From assembly GCA_025352085.1 (NCBI GenBank), contig JANXUA010000102.1, forward strand, positions 1 to 63,798: 63,798 nucleotides of DNA. The letters run 5' to 3'. Positions 14,640 through 23,195 of the stretch are shown piece by piece (the first letter of the stretch is position 1; every line of letters starts with the position of its first letter). This DNA comes from Caulobacteraceae bacterium. Lineage in GTDB: Bacteria; Pseudomonadota; Alphaproteobacteria; Caulobacterales; Caulobacteraceae. Position numbers and translations under genes: made by a program. A model generated the notes under the pieces. The model saw nothing but the letters and a program-made list of their open reading frames with translations, made no database searches and had not been told where the DNA came from.

Positions 14640-17600
14640 CACGGCGTTTCCGGCCGCGGCGCGGTCTTGCGCCATTGCGGCAGGCGCGCGGCGAGGGCGC
14701 GGAACACCACGTAGAACACGGGCGTGAACAGCAGGCCGAAGCCGGTCACTCCGATCATACCGAAGAAGACCGCGACGCCGAGCGCCTGGCGCATTTCCCC
14801 CCCCGCGCCGGTGGCGAAGGCGAGGGGGATCACGCCCAGAATAAAGGCGAACGACGTCATCAGGATCGGCCGCAGCCGCGTGCGCGCCGCTTCGACGGCG
14901 GCGGCGAAGCGATCAAGGCCGTGCTCCAATTCGCCCTGCCGCGCGAATTCGACGATCAGAATGGCGTTCTTCGACGCCAGGCCGATCAGGACCACCAGGC
15001 CGATCTGGGTGAGAATATTGTTGTCCAGACCACGTAGATTGACCCCGACCATGGCCGCGAGCAGGCACATCGGCACGATCAGAATGACCGCGAACGGCAG
15101 GGTCACACTCTCGTAGAGCGCCGCCAGCAGTAGAAAGACGAACACCACTGCGGCGCCGAAAATCACCAGGCCGGTATTGCCGGCCAAGCGTTCCTGATAC
15201 GCCAGCTCGGTCCACTCGAAACCGTAACCGGGCGGCAGGGTCGTTCGCGCCAGCCGCTCCATGGTGTCCAGCGCCTGCCCGGTGGAGCGTCCGGGCGCCG
15301 CCTCGCCCTGAACCTCCGCGGCCGGAAACAGATTGTAGCGAAGCACCCGGTAGGGGCCGGTGACGTGCTTGAGGTTCACCACCGAGCCCAGCGGGACCAT
15401 GGCGCCGGATGTGGAGCGGGTCTTGAGCTCGGAGAGTTGCGACTCGTCATCGCGAAACGGCGCGTCGGCCTGCGCCAGAACCTGGAAGGTGTGACCAAAC
15501 AGGTTGAAATCATTGATGAAGGTCGACCCCAGATAGGTCTGCAGCGTGCTGAATACAGCGCCGTCCGGCACGCCCAGAATGCGCGCCTTGTCCCGGTCGA
15601 TGTCGGCGTAGAGGCGCGGCGTCTTGGTGTTGAAGGTGACGAAGGCCTTGCTGACGTCGCCCGATTGGTTGGCGGCCTCGGCCAGGGCCTTGGTCGCCGC
15701 CTCGAGCGCCTGCGGCCCGTGACCGCCCTGGTCCTCGACGACCAGCTTGAACCCGCCGGTCGAGCCGATGCCGCGCACCGGCGGAGGCTGGATGATCTTG
15801 ATGTCCGCGCCGGTGATCGGGGCCACGCGCGCCTGCAGATCGGCCAGGATCTCCTTCAGGCTCATGCCAAACCGCGCCCGTTCATCGAACGATTTGAGGA
15901 TCAGATAAGCCTGTCCGCTGTTGGACGCCGTCGTGCCGCTGGTGGCGTCGACCCCGGCGTATACCGAAGCGTTGGCGACTTCCGGCGCGGCCAGCAGGCG
16001 GTGGGTCACATCGCGCATGACCGCATCGGTCCGCCCGAGCGACGCGCCGGGCGGCAGGCTGACCGAGAGCAGGAAATTGCCCTGATCCTGCGCCGGGATG
16101 AACCCCTTGGGCGTCGCCGCCAAATCCCATCCGGTCAGGGCGACGAGGACGCCGTAGAGCGCCAGCATCAACACGCTGACGCGCAATAGGCGCGCCGTCA
16201 GCCGGGAATAGCGACCGGCCAGCCGGTCAAAGGCGCGGTTGAAGGCGTCGGCCCATCCGGCCAGCCGGCCGGACCGACGCGCGGTTCCCTCCGGCTTGTG
16301 CGGGCGCATGATCAGCGCCGCCAGCGCCGGCGACAGGGTCAACGACACCACCAGCGACAACAGGGTCGACGAGGCGATGGTCAAGGCGAACTGTTTGTAG
16401 AACTGGCCGGAGATGCCGTTGATGAACGCGGTCGGGATAAACACCGCCATTAGCACCAGGGCGATGGCCACCAGGGCCCCGCCGACCTCGTCCATGGTGC
16501 GATGCGCCGCCTCGCGCGGCGCCATGCCTTCGCGCAGATGACGCTCGATATTCTCCACCACCACGATGGCGTCGTCGACGACAATGCCGATGGCCAGAAC
16601 CAGGCCGAACAAAGACAGGCTGTTCAGCGAATAGCCGAACGCCGCCAAAACCGCGCAGGTCCCGATCAGGGACACCGGAATAGCGACGATCGGGATCACG
16701 GCGGCGCGCCAGGATTGCAGGAAGGCCAGGACGACCAAAACCACCAGTCCCACGGCGATGAACAGGGTCTTGACCACCTCGTTGATCGAGGCGCGCACAA
16801 ATTCCGTAGGATTGTAGATGATCCGATAGTCCAACCCCGGCGGGAAGCTTTGCTTGAGCTTGGCCATCGTCGCCTTGACCGCGTCGGCCGCCTGCAGGGC
16901 ATTGGAGCCGGGCTGCTGCTGTATGCCCAGGGCGACGGCGTTCTTCTCGTTCATATAGGCGTTGGTGGTGTAGTCCTGCGCCCCCAACTCCACCCGTCCG
17001 ATGTCGCGCACGCGGGTCACGCGGCCCTGCAGGTCGGACTTCACCACGATGTTGGCGAACTGGTCGGCGGTGGTCAGCCGGCCGAGCGCCTCCACATTGA
17101 CCTGCTGGGCGCTGGCGATCGACGCGCCCGGCGCCTGGCCGATCGCCCCGGCCGCGACTTGGACGTTCTGCGCCTTGAGGGCGCCGACGATGTCATCGAC
17201 AGTGAGGTTGCGCGCCGCGGCCAGATCCGGATCGATCCAGATCCGCATGGCGTAGTCGCGTGAGGCCCGGCTGCCGATATCGCCCACCCCCGGAACCCGA
17301 AGCAGGGCGTCGCGCGTGTGCAGACCGACGTAGTTGGCGATGTATTTCTGATCCAGCGAGCCGTCGGGCGAAAAATTGTGCACGGCCATCAGGATATCGT
17401 TTGTCGCCTTGCGGACGGTGACGCCGGAGGCGACCACCTCCGGCGGCAGGCGCGGCGTCGCCGCCGCTACGCGATTTTCCACCAGGACCTGGGCCTGGTT
17501 GGGGTCGGTTCCGAGCTTGAACGTCACGGTGATGGTGACATGGCCATCACCGGTCGACTGGCTGGACATGTACAGCATGTTTTCCACGCCGTTGATCTGC

Positions 17601-17806
17601 TGCTCGATCGGCGCGGCGACGGCGTCGGCCAGGGTTTCGGCCGAAGCGCCCGGGTAAGTGGCGCTCACCGTGACGGTGGGCGGCGCGATCTGCGGATACT
17701 GCGCGATGGGCAGGTTCGGATAGGCGATCGCCCCGACCAGGGTGATCAGGATCGCGATCACCGCGGCGAACACCGGCCGCTCGATGAAAAAATGCGAAAG
17801 CCGCAT
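14639..17806 (-). CDS. RND multidrug efflux permease (HAE1/AcrB type)
   Basis: 1055 aa, normal for the family. It begins MRLSHFFIERPVFAAVIAIL with the classic NLPIAQYPQIAPPTVTV segment. The proton-relay aspartates of TM4 are in LAIGIVVDDAIVVVENIERH. The second half repeats the plan (GFIPAQDQGNFLLSVSLPPG, then LVVLIGLASKNAILIVEFA). Twelve membrane segments and two large periplasmic loops are implied. It exports hydrophobic drugs or toxic compounds from the periplasm and inner membrane through the tripartite channel. The gene lies 13 bases after the membrane-fusion gene and overlaps the channel gene by one base: a compact three-gene operon. Confidence 0.97.
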   Translation of the reverse strand: MRLSHFFIERPVFAAVIAILITLVGAIAYPNLPIAQYPQIAPPTVTVSATYPGASAETLADAVAAPIEQQINGVENMLYMSSQSTGDGHVTITVTFKLGTDPNQAQVLVENRVAAATPRLPPEVVASGVTVRKATNDILMAVHNFSPDGSLDQKYIANYVGLHTRDALLRVPGVGDIGSRASRDYAMRIWIDPDLAAARNLTVDDIVGALKAQNVQVAAGAIGQAPGASIASAQQVNVEALGRLTTADQFANIVVKSDLQGRVTRVRDIGRVELGAQDYTTNAYMNEKNAVALGIQQQPGSNALQAADAVKATMAKLKQSFPPGLDYRIIYNPTEFVRASINEVVKTLFIAVGLVVLVVLAFLQSWRAAVIPIVAIPVSLIGTCAVLAAFGYSLNSLSLFGLVLAIGIVVDDAIVVVENIERHLREGMAPREAAHRTMDEVGGALVAIALVLMAVFIPTAFINGISGQFYKQFALTIASSTLLSLVVSLTLSPALAALIMRPHKPEGTARRSGRLAGWADAFNRAFDRLAGRYSRLTARLLRVSVLMLALYGVLVALTGWDLAATPKGFIPAQDQGNFLLSVSLPPGASLGRTDAVMRDVTHRLLAAPEVANASVYAGVDATSGTTASNSGQAYLILKSFDERARFGMSLKEILADLQARVAPITGADIKIIQPPPVRGIGSTGGFKLVVEDQGGHGPQALEAATKALAEAANQSGDVSKAFVTFNTKTPRLYADIDRDKARILGVPDGAVFSTLQTYLGSTFINDFNLFGHTFQVLAQADAPFRDDESQLSELKTRSTSGAMVPLGSVVNLKHVTGPYRVLRYNLFPAAEVQGEAAPGRSTGQALDTMERLARTTLPPGYGFEWTELAYQERLAGNTGLVIFGAAVVFVFLLLAALYESVTLPFAVILIVPMCLLAAMVGVNLRGLDNNILTQIGLVVLIGLASKNAILIVEFARQGELEHGLDRFAAAVEAARTRLRPILMTSFAFILGVIPLAFATGAGGEMRQALGVAVFFGMIGVTGFGLLFTPVFYVVFRALAARLPQWRKTAPRPETP

Positions 17807-17819
17807 CGGCGCGCGGGCC

Positions 17820-19043
17820 TTACCGAGCCGGGCCGGCCGCGGTCGCCGTCGACGCGACCGGGCCGACGGCGGGTTGCGACGGACCGTCCGGCGTGGCGGC
17901 GATGCGGCCGCGAACGATCTTGACCGCGCGCCCGGCCTGGGCGCGTTGAACGCCCTCGATGATCACCCAATCGCCGCTCTTCAATCCCTTGCGCACCACG
18001 CGCAGCCCGTTGGCGAGCGGGCCCAATTCGACCGGTTGCATACGCGTGAGGCCGTCCGCGCCGACCACATATACAATCTGCCGTTCCTGGTCGGTGACCA
18101 CCGCGGCGTCGGGGATCAACAGAGCCGAATAGGAGCCGGATCCTAAAAGCCGCAGGTGGCCGAACATGCCCGGCGTGAGAAAATGGTCGGGATTGGCGAT
18201 CACCGCGCGACCGCGGATTGTCCCCGACCCCGTATCCAGGGCGTTGTCGACGAAATCCATATGGCCTTTCCAGCGCCAGGTCGGCTCGTCTTGCAGGCGG
18301 ATTTCCACCGGATTGGCCATGACCCGCGACGACAGGCGGGTGCCGGCCTGATTTTCGCGCTGGTATTTCAGATACAGCGCTTCCGAGCCGGTAAAGGCGA
18401 ACCGGATCGGATCAAGGCTGACGATATTGGTCAACACCGTGACGTCGGCGGTGACGAGGTTGCCCGGCGCCACCCGACGATCCGAAATCCGACCGGAAAT
18501 CGGGGCGATAACCTTGGTGAATCCAAGATTGAGGTTTGCCGCCCGCGCCGCCCCCCGCGCCGACTGGGCGTCGGCGGCGGCCTGGCGCTCGCCCGCGACG
18601 AGCAGGTCAAACGATTGTTGGCTGATCGCGCGCGCCGCCAGCAAGGTGCGCCCGCGCGCAAGTTCGCCCCGGGCGTTGACCAAGGTTGCGGCCGCGCGCG
18701 CCACCTGCCCGGCCGTCTGCGCCGCCGCCGCCTGATAGGGACGCGGATCGATGGTGAACAGGGTCTGGCCCTTGATCACTAGGTCGCCATCCTTGAACCC
18801 CACCGCCAGCAGATAGCCGGTGACGCGCGGGCGCACATCCACCGAATCAATGGCGGTGAACTGGCCGACATAGTCGTCCCAGTCGATGACATTCATCGGT
18901 AGCGGCGTGGCAACCGTGACGGTGGGCGCGGGCGCGGGCGGCGTCGATTTGGCGCCGCATCCCCAAAGCGCGCCCGCGATGAGCGCGGCGCCGACCAGCG
19001 CGGCGGCTGGGCGACGGACTTTATGCGGGGGAACAGCGATCAC
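17820..19043 (-). CDS. RND efflux membrane-fusion lipoprotein (periplasmic adaptor)
   Basis: 407 aa. Signal MIAVPPHKVRRPAAALVGAA with the lipobox LWGC at about residue 29. It shows the barrel-sandwich half motifs (SVDVRPRVTGYLLAVGFKDG and LFTIDPRPYQAA), an alpha-hairpin rich in Ala/Arg, then the return strand TKVIAPISGRISDRRVAPGN, as in AcrA/MexA/MdtA adaptors. It joins the RND pump to the outer-membrane duct. It is first in the operon; its promoter should lie in the 217-base gap to the divergent WxPGYW gene. No TetR-type repressor is adjacent, so regulation is not visible. Confidence 0.95.
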   Translation of the reverse strand: MIAVPPHKVRRPAAALVGAALIAGALWGCGAKSTPPAPAPTVTVATPLPMNVIDWDDYVGQFTAIDSVDVRPRVTGYLLAVGFKDGDLVIKGQTLFTIDPRPYQAAAAQTAGQVARAAATLVNARGELARGRTLLAARAISQQSFDLLVAGERQAAADAQSARGAARAANLNLGFTKVIAPISGRISDRRVAPGNLVTADVTVLTNIVSLDPIRFAFTGSEALYLKYQRENQAGTRLSSRVMANPVEIRLQDEPTWRWKGHMDFVDNALDTGSGTIRGRAVIANPDHFLTPGMFGHLRLLGSGSYSALLIPDAAVVTDQERQIVYVVGADGLTRMQPVELGPLANGLRVVRKGLKSGDWVIIEGVQRAQAGRAVKIVRGRIAATPDGPSQPAVGPVASTATAAGPAR

Positions 19044-19260
19044 ACTCTCACTCTATCGTCTCGCGCCAAGACCTCAATCCCGCGCGTCGATCATCGGGCG
19101 GCGGATCCGGTCCATGCCCCAAATTGAGCCTCAAATTGGCGTTCGTGTTGCATCGGCTCGCACCAGAGCCAAATATGAACGTCAGATGAACGCACCATCC
19201 AAAGGTCATTCAGGAACCATCATACATATAAAAACGCGAATCATCCGCCCGGAGCCCAAA
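19044..19260. promoter_or_regulatory. Divergent promoter region of the RND operon and WxPGYW gene
   Basis: 217 bases without a gene. It contains AAATTG repeated 14 bases apart (19118, 19132), an AT-rich CATACATATAAAAACG stretch close before the plus-strand gene, and one GANTC site (GAATC near 19239). A GGAAC element 17 bases before CGCG recalls extracytoplasmic-function sigma promoters but does not match a consensus well. No operator palindrome stands out. Confidence 0.35.
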
Positions 19261-20328
19261 ATGCGTGTTCTTCCGTCCCTCTCCCTCGCGCTGCTGATGA
19301 GTGTCAGCGCCGTGGCCACCGTCGCGCCGGCCGCCGCCCAGGCGTACACCAGTGTAGAGTTCAGCGTCGGCTTCGCACCGCCGCCCCTGCCGGTGTACGA
19401 CCAGCCCCCAATCCCGGGATACGGCTATATCTGGATCCCCGGGTATTGGTCGTGGGACGATGACCAAGGCCAATATTATTGGGTCGATGGCCGCTGGGTC
19501 CGACCGCCCCACGCCGGATATCTGTGGACGCCGGGATACTGGGACTATGACGGCGACCAATATGTCTTCATCGACGGCTATTGGGGTCCCCAGGTCGGCT
19601 ACTATGGCGGCATTAACTATGGCTACGGCTATGGCGGATATGGCTACGATGGCGGCTATTGGAACAACGACCGCTTCTACTACAATCGCTGGGCGAACAA
19701 TTTCGGCGGCCATGATTTCGACGAGGTCTACGAGCGGCGGTGGGACAACGACCACGACCGTGACCATGATCATGACCGCCGCAGCTGGTCCGACCACCAC
19801 GACGGCGGCCAAGGCTGGGCGCGAGGGAATGATCATCGCTTTGACGACCACAATCGCAATGGCGCGACGATCCAGGGCCAGCAAGGTTGGAATCGCGGCG
19901 GCGCCGGCGGCGTTGTCGTGCGGCCGCAACAGGGTTGGACGCGCGGCGCCAGCGGCGTGGTGGTCCGTCCAGAACCTGGCCAGTTCAACGGCCGGCAGCC
20001 CTACCCGCCGGCCAATGGCGGCGGCTTTGATCGTTCGGGCCAGCATCCGCACAACACCGGCGTCGCGCCGGTGACGGCGCCGAACATTTGGCGTGGCGCG
20101 GATCGTGGCGCGCCGGCGACGCCGCAAACCTACGGCGGCCCGCGTCAAACCTACGCCCCGCAAGCCGGCTTCACGGGCCGACCGCAGGGGTTCCAGGGGC
20201 AGCCGCCGCCGCGCCAGACTTTCGTCGCGCCGCCGCAGATGCAACGTCAGGCCCATCCCGCGGAGCGTCCGGCGCAACCGGCTCAACCCCGCGTCGAGGG
20301 CCGCCGGCGGGACGATGGTCGGCAATAG
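19261..20328 (+). CDS. Secreted WxPGYW-repeat protein, paralogue of 9792-11057
   Basis: 355 aa from ATG 19261 with GGAG upstream. Signal peptide MRVLPSLSLALLMSVSAVAT, then the same repeat core as its paralogue: PIPGYGYIWIPGYWSWDDDQ, GRWVRPPHAGYLWTPGYWDY, YWGPQVGYYGGINYGYGYGG. After it come a His/Asp/Arg-rich stretch (NDHDRDHDHDRRSWSDHHDG), which could bind metal, and a Gly/Pro/Gln tail. The first 130 residues are far better conserved between the two copies than the tails. Family function is unknown. It is divergent from the RND operon, so one intergenic region may control both. Confidence 0.85.
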   Translation: MRVLPSLSLALLMSVSAVATVAPAAAQAYTSVEFSVGFAPPPLPVYDQPPIPGYGYIWIPGYWSWDDDQGQYYWVDGRWVRPPHAGYLWTPGYWDYDGDQYVFIDGYWGPQVGYYGGINYGYGYGGYGYDGGYWNNDRFYYNRWANNFGGHDFDEVYERRWDNDHDRDHDHDRRSWSDHHDGGQGWARGNDHRFDDHNRNGATIQGQQGWNRGGAGGVVVRPQQGWTRGASGVVVRPEPGQFNGRQPYPPANGGGFDRSGQHPHNTGVAPVTAPNIWRGADRGAPATPQTYGGPRQTYAPQAGFTGRPQGFQGQPPPRQTFVAPPQMQRQAHPAERPAQPAQPRVEGRRRDDGRQ

Positions 20329-20349
20329 CCGCCGCTACACACTTAGGCG

Positions 20350-20381
20350 TTTAGAGCCTGGCGACATCGCCAGGCTCTAAA
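20350..20381. terminator. Bidirectional terminator hairpin
   Basis: A perfect 15-bp inverted repeat, TTTAGAGCCTGGCGA, a CA dinucleotide, TCGCCAGGCTCTAAA, lies 22 bases after a plus-strand stop and before the end of minus-strand mnmA. The A/T ends on both sides suit termination in either direction between convergent genes. Confidence 0.65.
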
Positions 20382-20425
20382 GCCTGATGCGTTCAGGCGG
20401 AACAGATCTGAACGCTGAATCAGGC
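20382..20425. repeat. Palindromic element, covarying family, copy 1
   Basis: GCCTGAT (20382-20388) pairs with ATCAGGC (20419-20425), and CGTTCAG (20390-20396) pairs with CTGAACG (20408-20414), enclosing GCGGAACAGAT. The element at 62614-62662 keeps GATG, GGCGGAA and GAATC but has different, still complementary, stems. Confidence 0.6.
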
Positions 20426-20452
20426 CTATCACTTGTGATTCGAGCGCGGGGT

Positions 20453-21616
20453 CTAGCGCGTTTCGCCGATGAAGCCGCCGCCCAGAACGCGACCCGGATC
20501 TTCGGCGTCATGCAGGACGCAGGCCTGACCTGGGGAAACCGCTTCCTCGGGCGCGTCGAACGCGACGCCGACGAGGCCATCGTCGGTGAGCATCAATCGT
20601 CCGGCCGACGGCGGTCGCGTGGAGCGCACCCGCGCCAGAACCGGCTTGCCCAGTGTGGCGGCCGCCTCGATCGAGGCTTCGTCGCCCAGCCAGTTCGTCT
20701 CGCGCAGAACCAAACCGCCGGCGAGCAGGGCCTCGCGCGGTCCGACGATCACTTCGCGCCGGGCCGCGTCCAGCTTCATCACGAACAGCGGGTCGCCCAC
20801 GGCGACATTGAGACCGCGCCGCTGACCGACGGTGTAGCGGCTGACCCCGTCGTGACGCCCGAGCACGCGACCATCCAGGTGAACGATCTCGCCCCCCGCC
20901 CCGGCGCGCGGGCGCAGCTTGTCGACCACCGTGACATAGCGGCCTTCGGGCACGAAGCAGATATCCTGGCTGTCGGGCTTGTCGGCCACGGCCATGCCCA
21001 ATTGCGCGGCCACCGCCCGCACTTGCGGCTTTTCCAGATCGCCGAGCGGAAAGCGCAGATAGTCCAGCTGGTCGCGGGTGGTCGCGAACAGGAAATAGCT
21101 TTGATCGCGCCCCGGATCGCGCGCCTGGCGCAGCCGCGCGCCGCCGGACCCTACGTCGCGACGCACATAGTGGCCCGTGGCCAGCGCCTGCGCGCCCAGA
21201 TCGCGCGCCACGTCCAGCAGATCGCGGAACTTCACCGTCTGGTTGCAACGCACACACGGGATCGGCGTCTCGCCGCGCACATAGGCGTCGGCGAAATCCT
21301 CCATCACCGCCGCCTGGAACTTAGCTTCGTAATCGAGGACATAATGCGGGATGCCGAGGGTCTCGGCGGCAGCGCGGGCGTCGAGGATATCCTGGCCGGC
21401 GCAGCAGGCGCCCTTCTGTCGCACGGCCGCGCCGTGGTCGTAGAGTTGCAGGGTGACGCCGACCACGTCATAGCCCGCGCGCTTCAGAAGAGCGGCGGTG
21501 ACGGTGGAATCCACCCCGCCGGACATGGCCGCGACCACGCGCGCGCCGGGGGCCAGCCCCGTCGCCAGCCGCGCCGCGTGCTCCGCCTGGTCAAGAAGGG
21601 TCGTGTCGATAACCAT
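20453..21616 (-). CDS. mnmA: tRNA 2-thiouridine synthase
   Basis: 387 aa. The PP-loop ATPase motif [20 protein letters not shown] adenylates the wobble uridine of tRNA-Glu, -Gln and -Lys. The two catalytic cysteines are in [16 protein letters not shown] and [10 protein letters not shown]. The C-terminal beta-barrel ends in the usual VLGGGFI segment. A linker cysteine pair, [14 protein letters not shown], is typical of the alphaproteobacterial form. It supplies s2U, the substrate of MnmH encoded at 7356-8423. It is alone on the minus strand, convergent with the WxPGYW gene across a strong hairpin. Confidence 0.96.
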   Translation of the reverse strand: MVIDTTLLDQAEHAARLATGLAPGARVVAAMSGGVDSTVTAALLKRAGYDVVGVTLQLYDHGAAVRQKGACCAGQDILDARAAAETLGIPHYVLDYEAKFQAAVMEDFADAYVRGETPIPCVRCNQTVKFRDLLDVARDLGAQALATGHYVRRDVGSGGARLRQARDPGRDQSYFLFATTRDQLDYLRFPLGDLEKPQVRAVAAQLGMAVADKPDSQDICFVPEGRYVTVVDKLRPRAGAGGEIVHLDGRVLGRHDGVSRYTVGQRRGLNVAVGDPLFVMKLDAARREVIVGPREALLAGGLVLRETNWLGDEASIEAAATLGKPVLARVRSTRPPSAGRLMLTDDGLVGVAFDAPEEAVSPGQACVLHDAEDPGRVLGGGFIGETR

Positions 21617-21773
21617 CGTGCCTTTAAGGAAACTCCAATCGCCGACGCCATGTAAGGGTTCGGAGCCATTCTGGCGAGCCCAAGCCGCCAGCTTGCCATT
21701 GCCGTGAGCCCCGCGCGCTGATAGCCCTGCGCTGAAACCTCAAGCGGATTTGGGCGGCGGAGAGACGCGAGAC

Positions 21774-22145
21774 ATGGCGATGGTTGACCAGATCCGACGA
21801 CGCATGGCGCCTCAGCACTCCCGAATGTGGGACGTTCTGACTTTCGAGCGGATGATCACCGGCCCGGTCATCCATTTGGTGTATTGGGCGGGCCTCGGCG
21901 TGATCATGGTCGCCGCCTTTTCGGTCGTCGGCGCCTCGATCGGCGTGGCGTTCCGCGAGGGCAGCCCGATCGCGATCCTGCTGGCCCTGCCGGTGCTGGT
22001 CGTCGGCCTGCTGATCGTCGGCGTGGCCGGTCTGCTGTGGCGGGCGTTCTGCGAATTCTACGTCGCCATCTTCCGCATCGGCGACGACCTGGCCGCCCTG
22101 CGCCGCGCCGCCGAAGTCGACCCGGCCAAGACCAAACTGCCCTAG
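21774..22145 (+). CDS. DUF4282 two-helix membrane protein
   Basis: 123 aa. ATG 21774 has GGAGAG 11 bases before it. The segment FERMITGPVIHLVYWAGLGV and the second membrane helix (SPIAILLALPVLVVGLLIVG), followed by LLWRAFCEFYVAIFRIGDDL, match DUF4282. Two membrane helices and a charged cytosolic tail are predicted. Function unknown. It lies just upstream of ctrA in the same direction, about 200 bases away, with a small hairpin between (near 22160), so it is probably a separate transcript. Confidence 0.75.
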   Translation: MAMVDQIRRRMAPQHSRMWDVLTFERMITGPVIHLVYWAGLGVIMVAAFSVVGASIGVAFREGSPIAILLALPVLVVGLLIVGVAGLLWRAFCEFYVAIFRIGDDLAALRRAAEVDPAKTKLP

Positions 22146-22208
22146 CGACCGGAGCGCCCTTAGGCGCGAACGCGCCACGGATCACGCGCAATTCGCCTCA
22201 TCACGAAA

Positions 22209-22306
22209 GAGTCATCACATTATTTTGCATCTCGCTCGGATTGACTCTTGGCGTCCGGGGGCAAATCGGCCTAGCGAATCGGTTGTTAACCTTTTTGGCG
22301 GGTTAA
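22209..22306 (+). promoter_or_regulatory. ctrA upstream control region: GANTC sites and TTAACC half-sites
   Basis: Three GANTC sites are present: GAGTC 22209-22213, GACTC 22243-22247 and GAATC 22276-22280. Two TTAACC half-sites face each other at 22286-22291 (plus) and 22301-22306 (minus). In Caulobacter the ctrA P1 promoter is timed by CcrM methylation of GANTC, and CtrA binds TTAA-N7-TTAA or TTAACC half-sites to control its own gene. The spacing here (13 bases between TTAA cores) is not the standard N7, so binding as half-sites is inferred. Confidence 0.55.
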
Positions 22307-22345
22307 CGGCGGCGCTCTTGGCAAGCGGTGAGGAGATACAGGGTT

Positions 22346-23038
22346 ATGCGGGTTCTGTTGGTTGAAGATGACCGGGCGGTGGCGCGCGGCATCGAGCTCC
22401 TGCTGAAGGCCGAGGGCTTCAACGTCTACACCACCGATCTGGGCGAAGAAGGCGTCGATCTGGGCAAGATCTACGACTACGACATGATCCTGCTCGATCT
22501 CAATCTGCCCGACATGAGCGGCATGGAGGTGCTGCGCACCCTGCGCGCGGCCCGGATCGATACGCCGGTGATGATCCTTTCCGGCAGCTCGGAGATCGAC
22601 ACCAAGGTCAAGACCCTCGGCGGCGGCGCCGACGACTATATGACCAAGCCGTTCAACCGCGAGGAGCTGGTCGCGCGCATCCACGCCGTCGTGCGCCGCT
22701 CCAAGGGCCATTCGCAGTCGATCATCCACACCGGCGACATCGCGGTCAATCTGGACGGCAAGACGGTGGAAGTGGCCGGCGTGCGCGTGCACCTGACCGG
22801 CAAGGAATACCAGATGCTGGAGCTGCTTTCCCTGCGCAAGGGCACCACCCTGACCAAGGAAATGTTCCTCAACCATCTCTACGGCGGCATGGACGAGCCG
22901 GAGCTGAAGATCATCGACGTGTTCATCTGCAAGCTGCGCAAAAAGCTCAAGGGCGCCGGCGATGACCATTGCATCGAGACGGTGTGGGGCCGCGGCTATG
23001 TGCTGCGCGACCCGTTGGAAACCAAGGCGGCGGCTTAA
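22346..23038 (+). CDS. ctrA: Cell-cycle response regulator CtrA
   Basis: 230 aa, against 231 in Caulobacter. ATG 22346 has AGGAG 10 bases before it. OmpR-type receiver with acidic residues E7, D8 and D9, phospho-acceptor D51 in [10 protein letters not shown], and the MTKPF lysine. The C-terminal winged helix ([20 protein letters not shown], then [20 protein letters not shown]) is essentially the CtrA signature. The protein ends KAAA; in Caulobacter a terminal Ala-Ala is the ClpXP degradation tag, so regulated proteolysis is likely. It controls replication and division timing, motility or envelope genes depending on lineage. Confidence 0.97.
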   Translation: MRVLLVEDDRAVARGIELLLKAEGFNVYTTDLGEEGVDLGKIYDYDMILLDLNLPDMSGMEVLRTLRAARIDTPVMILSGSSEIDTKVKTLGGGADDYMTKPFNREELVARIHAVVRRSKGHSQSIIHTGDIAVNLDGKTVEVAGVRVHLTGKEYQMLELLSLRKGTTLTKEMFLNHLYGGMDEPELKIIDVFICKLRKKLKGAGDDHCIETVWGRGYVLRDPLETKAAA

Positions 23039-23056
23039 GGGGCTCAGAGATATCCC

Positions 23057-23189
23057 TCCCTTCCCTCTCTGGGGGAAGCGACTCGTTGCCGCCGAGCGGT
23101 AGGGGGACTTCGTCGCTGCGTCGGCCTCGCCAAGACGGGCCCCTTCACCGCATTCGGCGGTACTTCCCCCAAAGGGGGAAGAGAGAAGG
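23057..23189. repeat. Palindromic intergenic element between ctrA and the peptidase gene
   Basis: The outer arms contain TCTCTGGGGGAAG (left) and CTTCCCCCAAAGGGGGAAG (right); the inner arms are GCCGCCGAGCGGTAGGGGG and CCCCTTCACCG...TTCGGCGG. It fills almost the whole gap, and its right end supplies the GAAGGA that serves as ribosome-binding site for the M28 peptidase gene. Confidence 0.65.
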
Positions 23190-23195
23190 ATCGTG

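Noticed and set aside
19221-19250. An EcfG-type promoter (GGAAC and CGTT) before the WxPGYW gene
   Set aside because: GGAAC is present, but the downstream element is CGCG; too weak to call.
21660-21725. A third copy of the CGCCAAGA repeat near the mnmA start
   Set aside because: Only a short stretch (CCAAGCCGCCAGCTTG) resembles it; the 28-base core is absent.
22285-22306. A full CtrA box (TTAA-N7-TTAA) before ctrA
   Set aside because: The two TTAA cores are 13 bases apart, so only half-sites are claimed.
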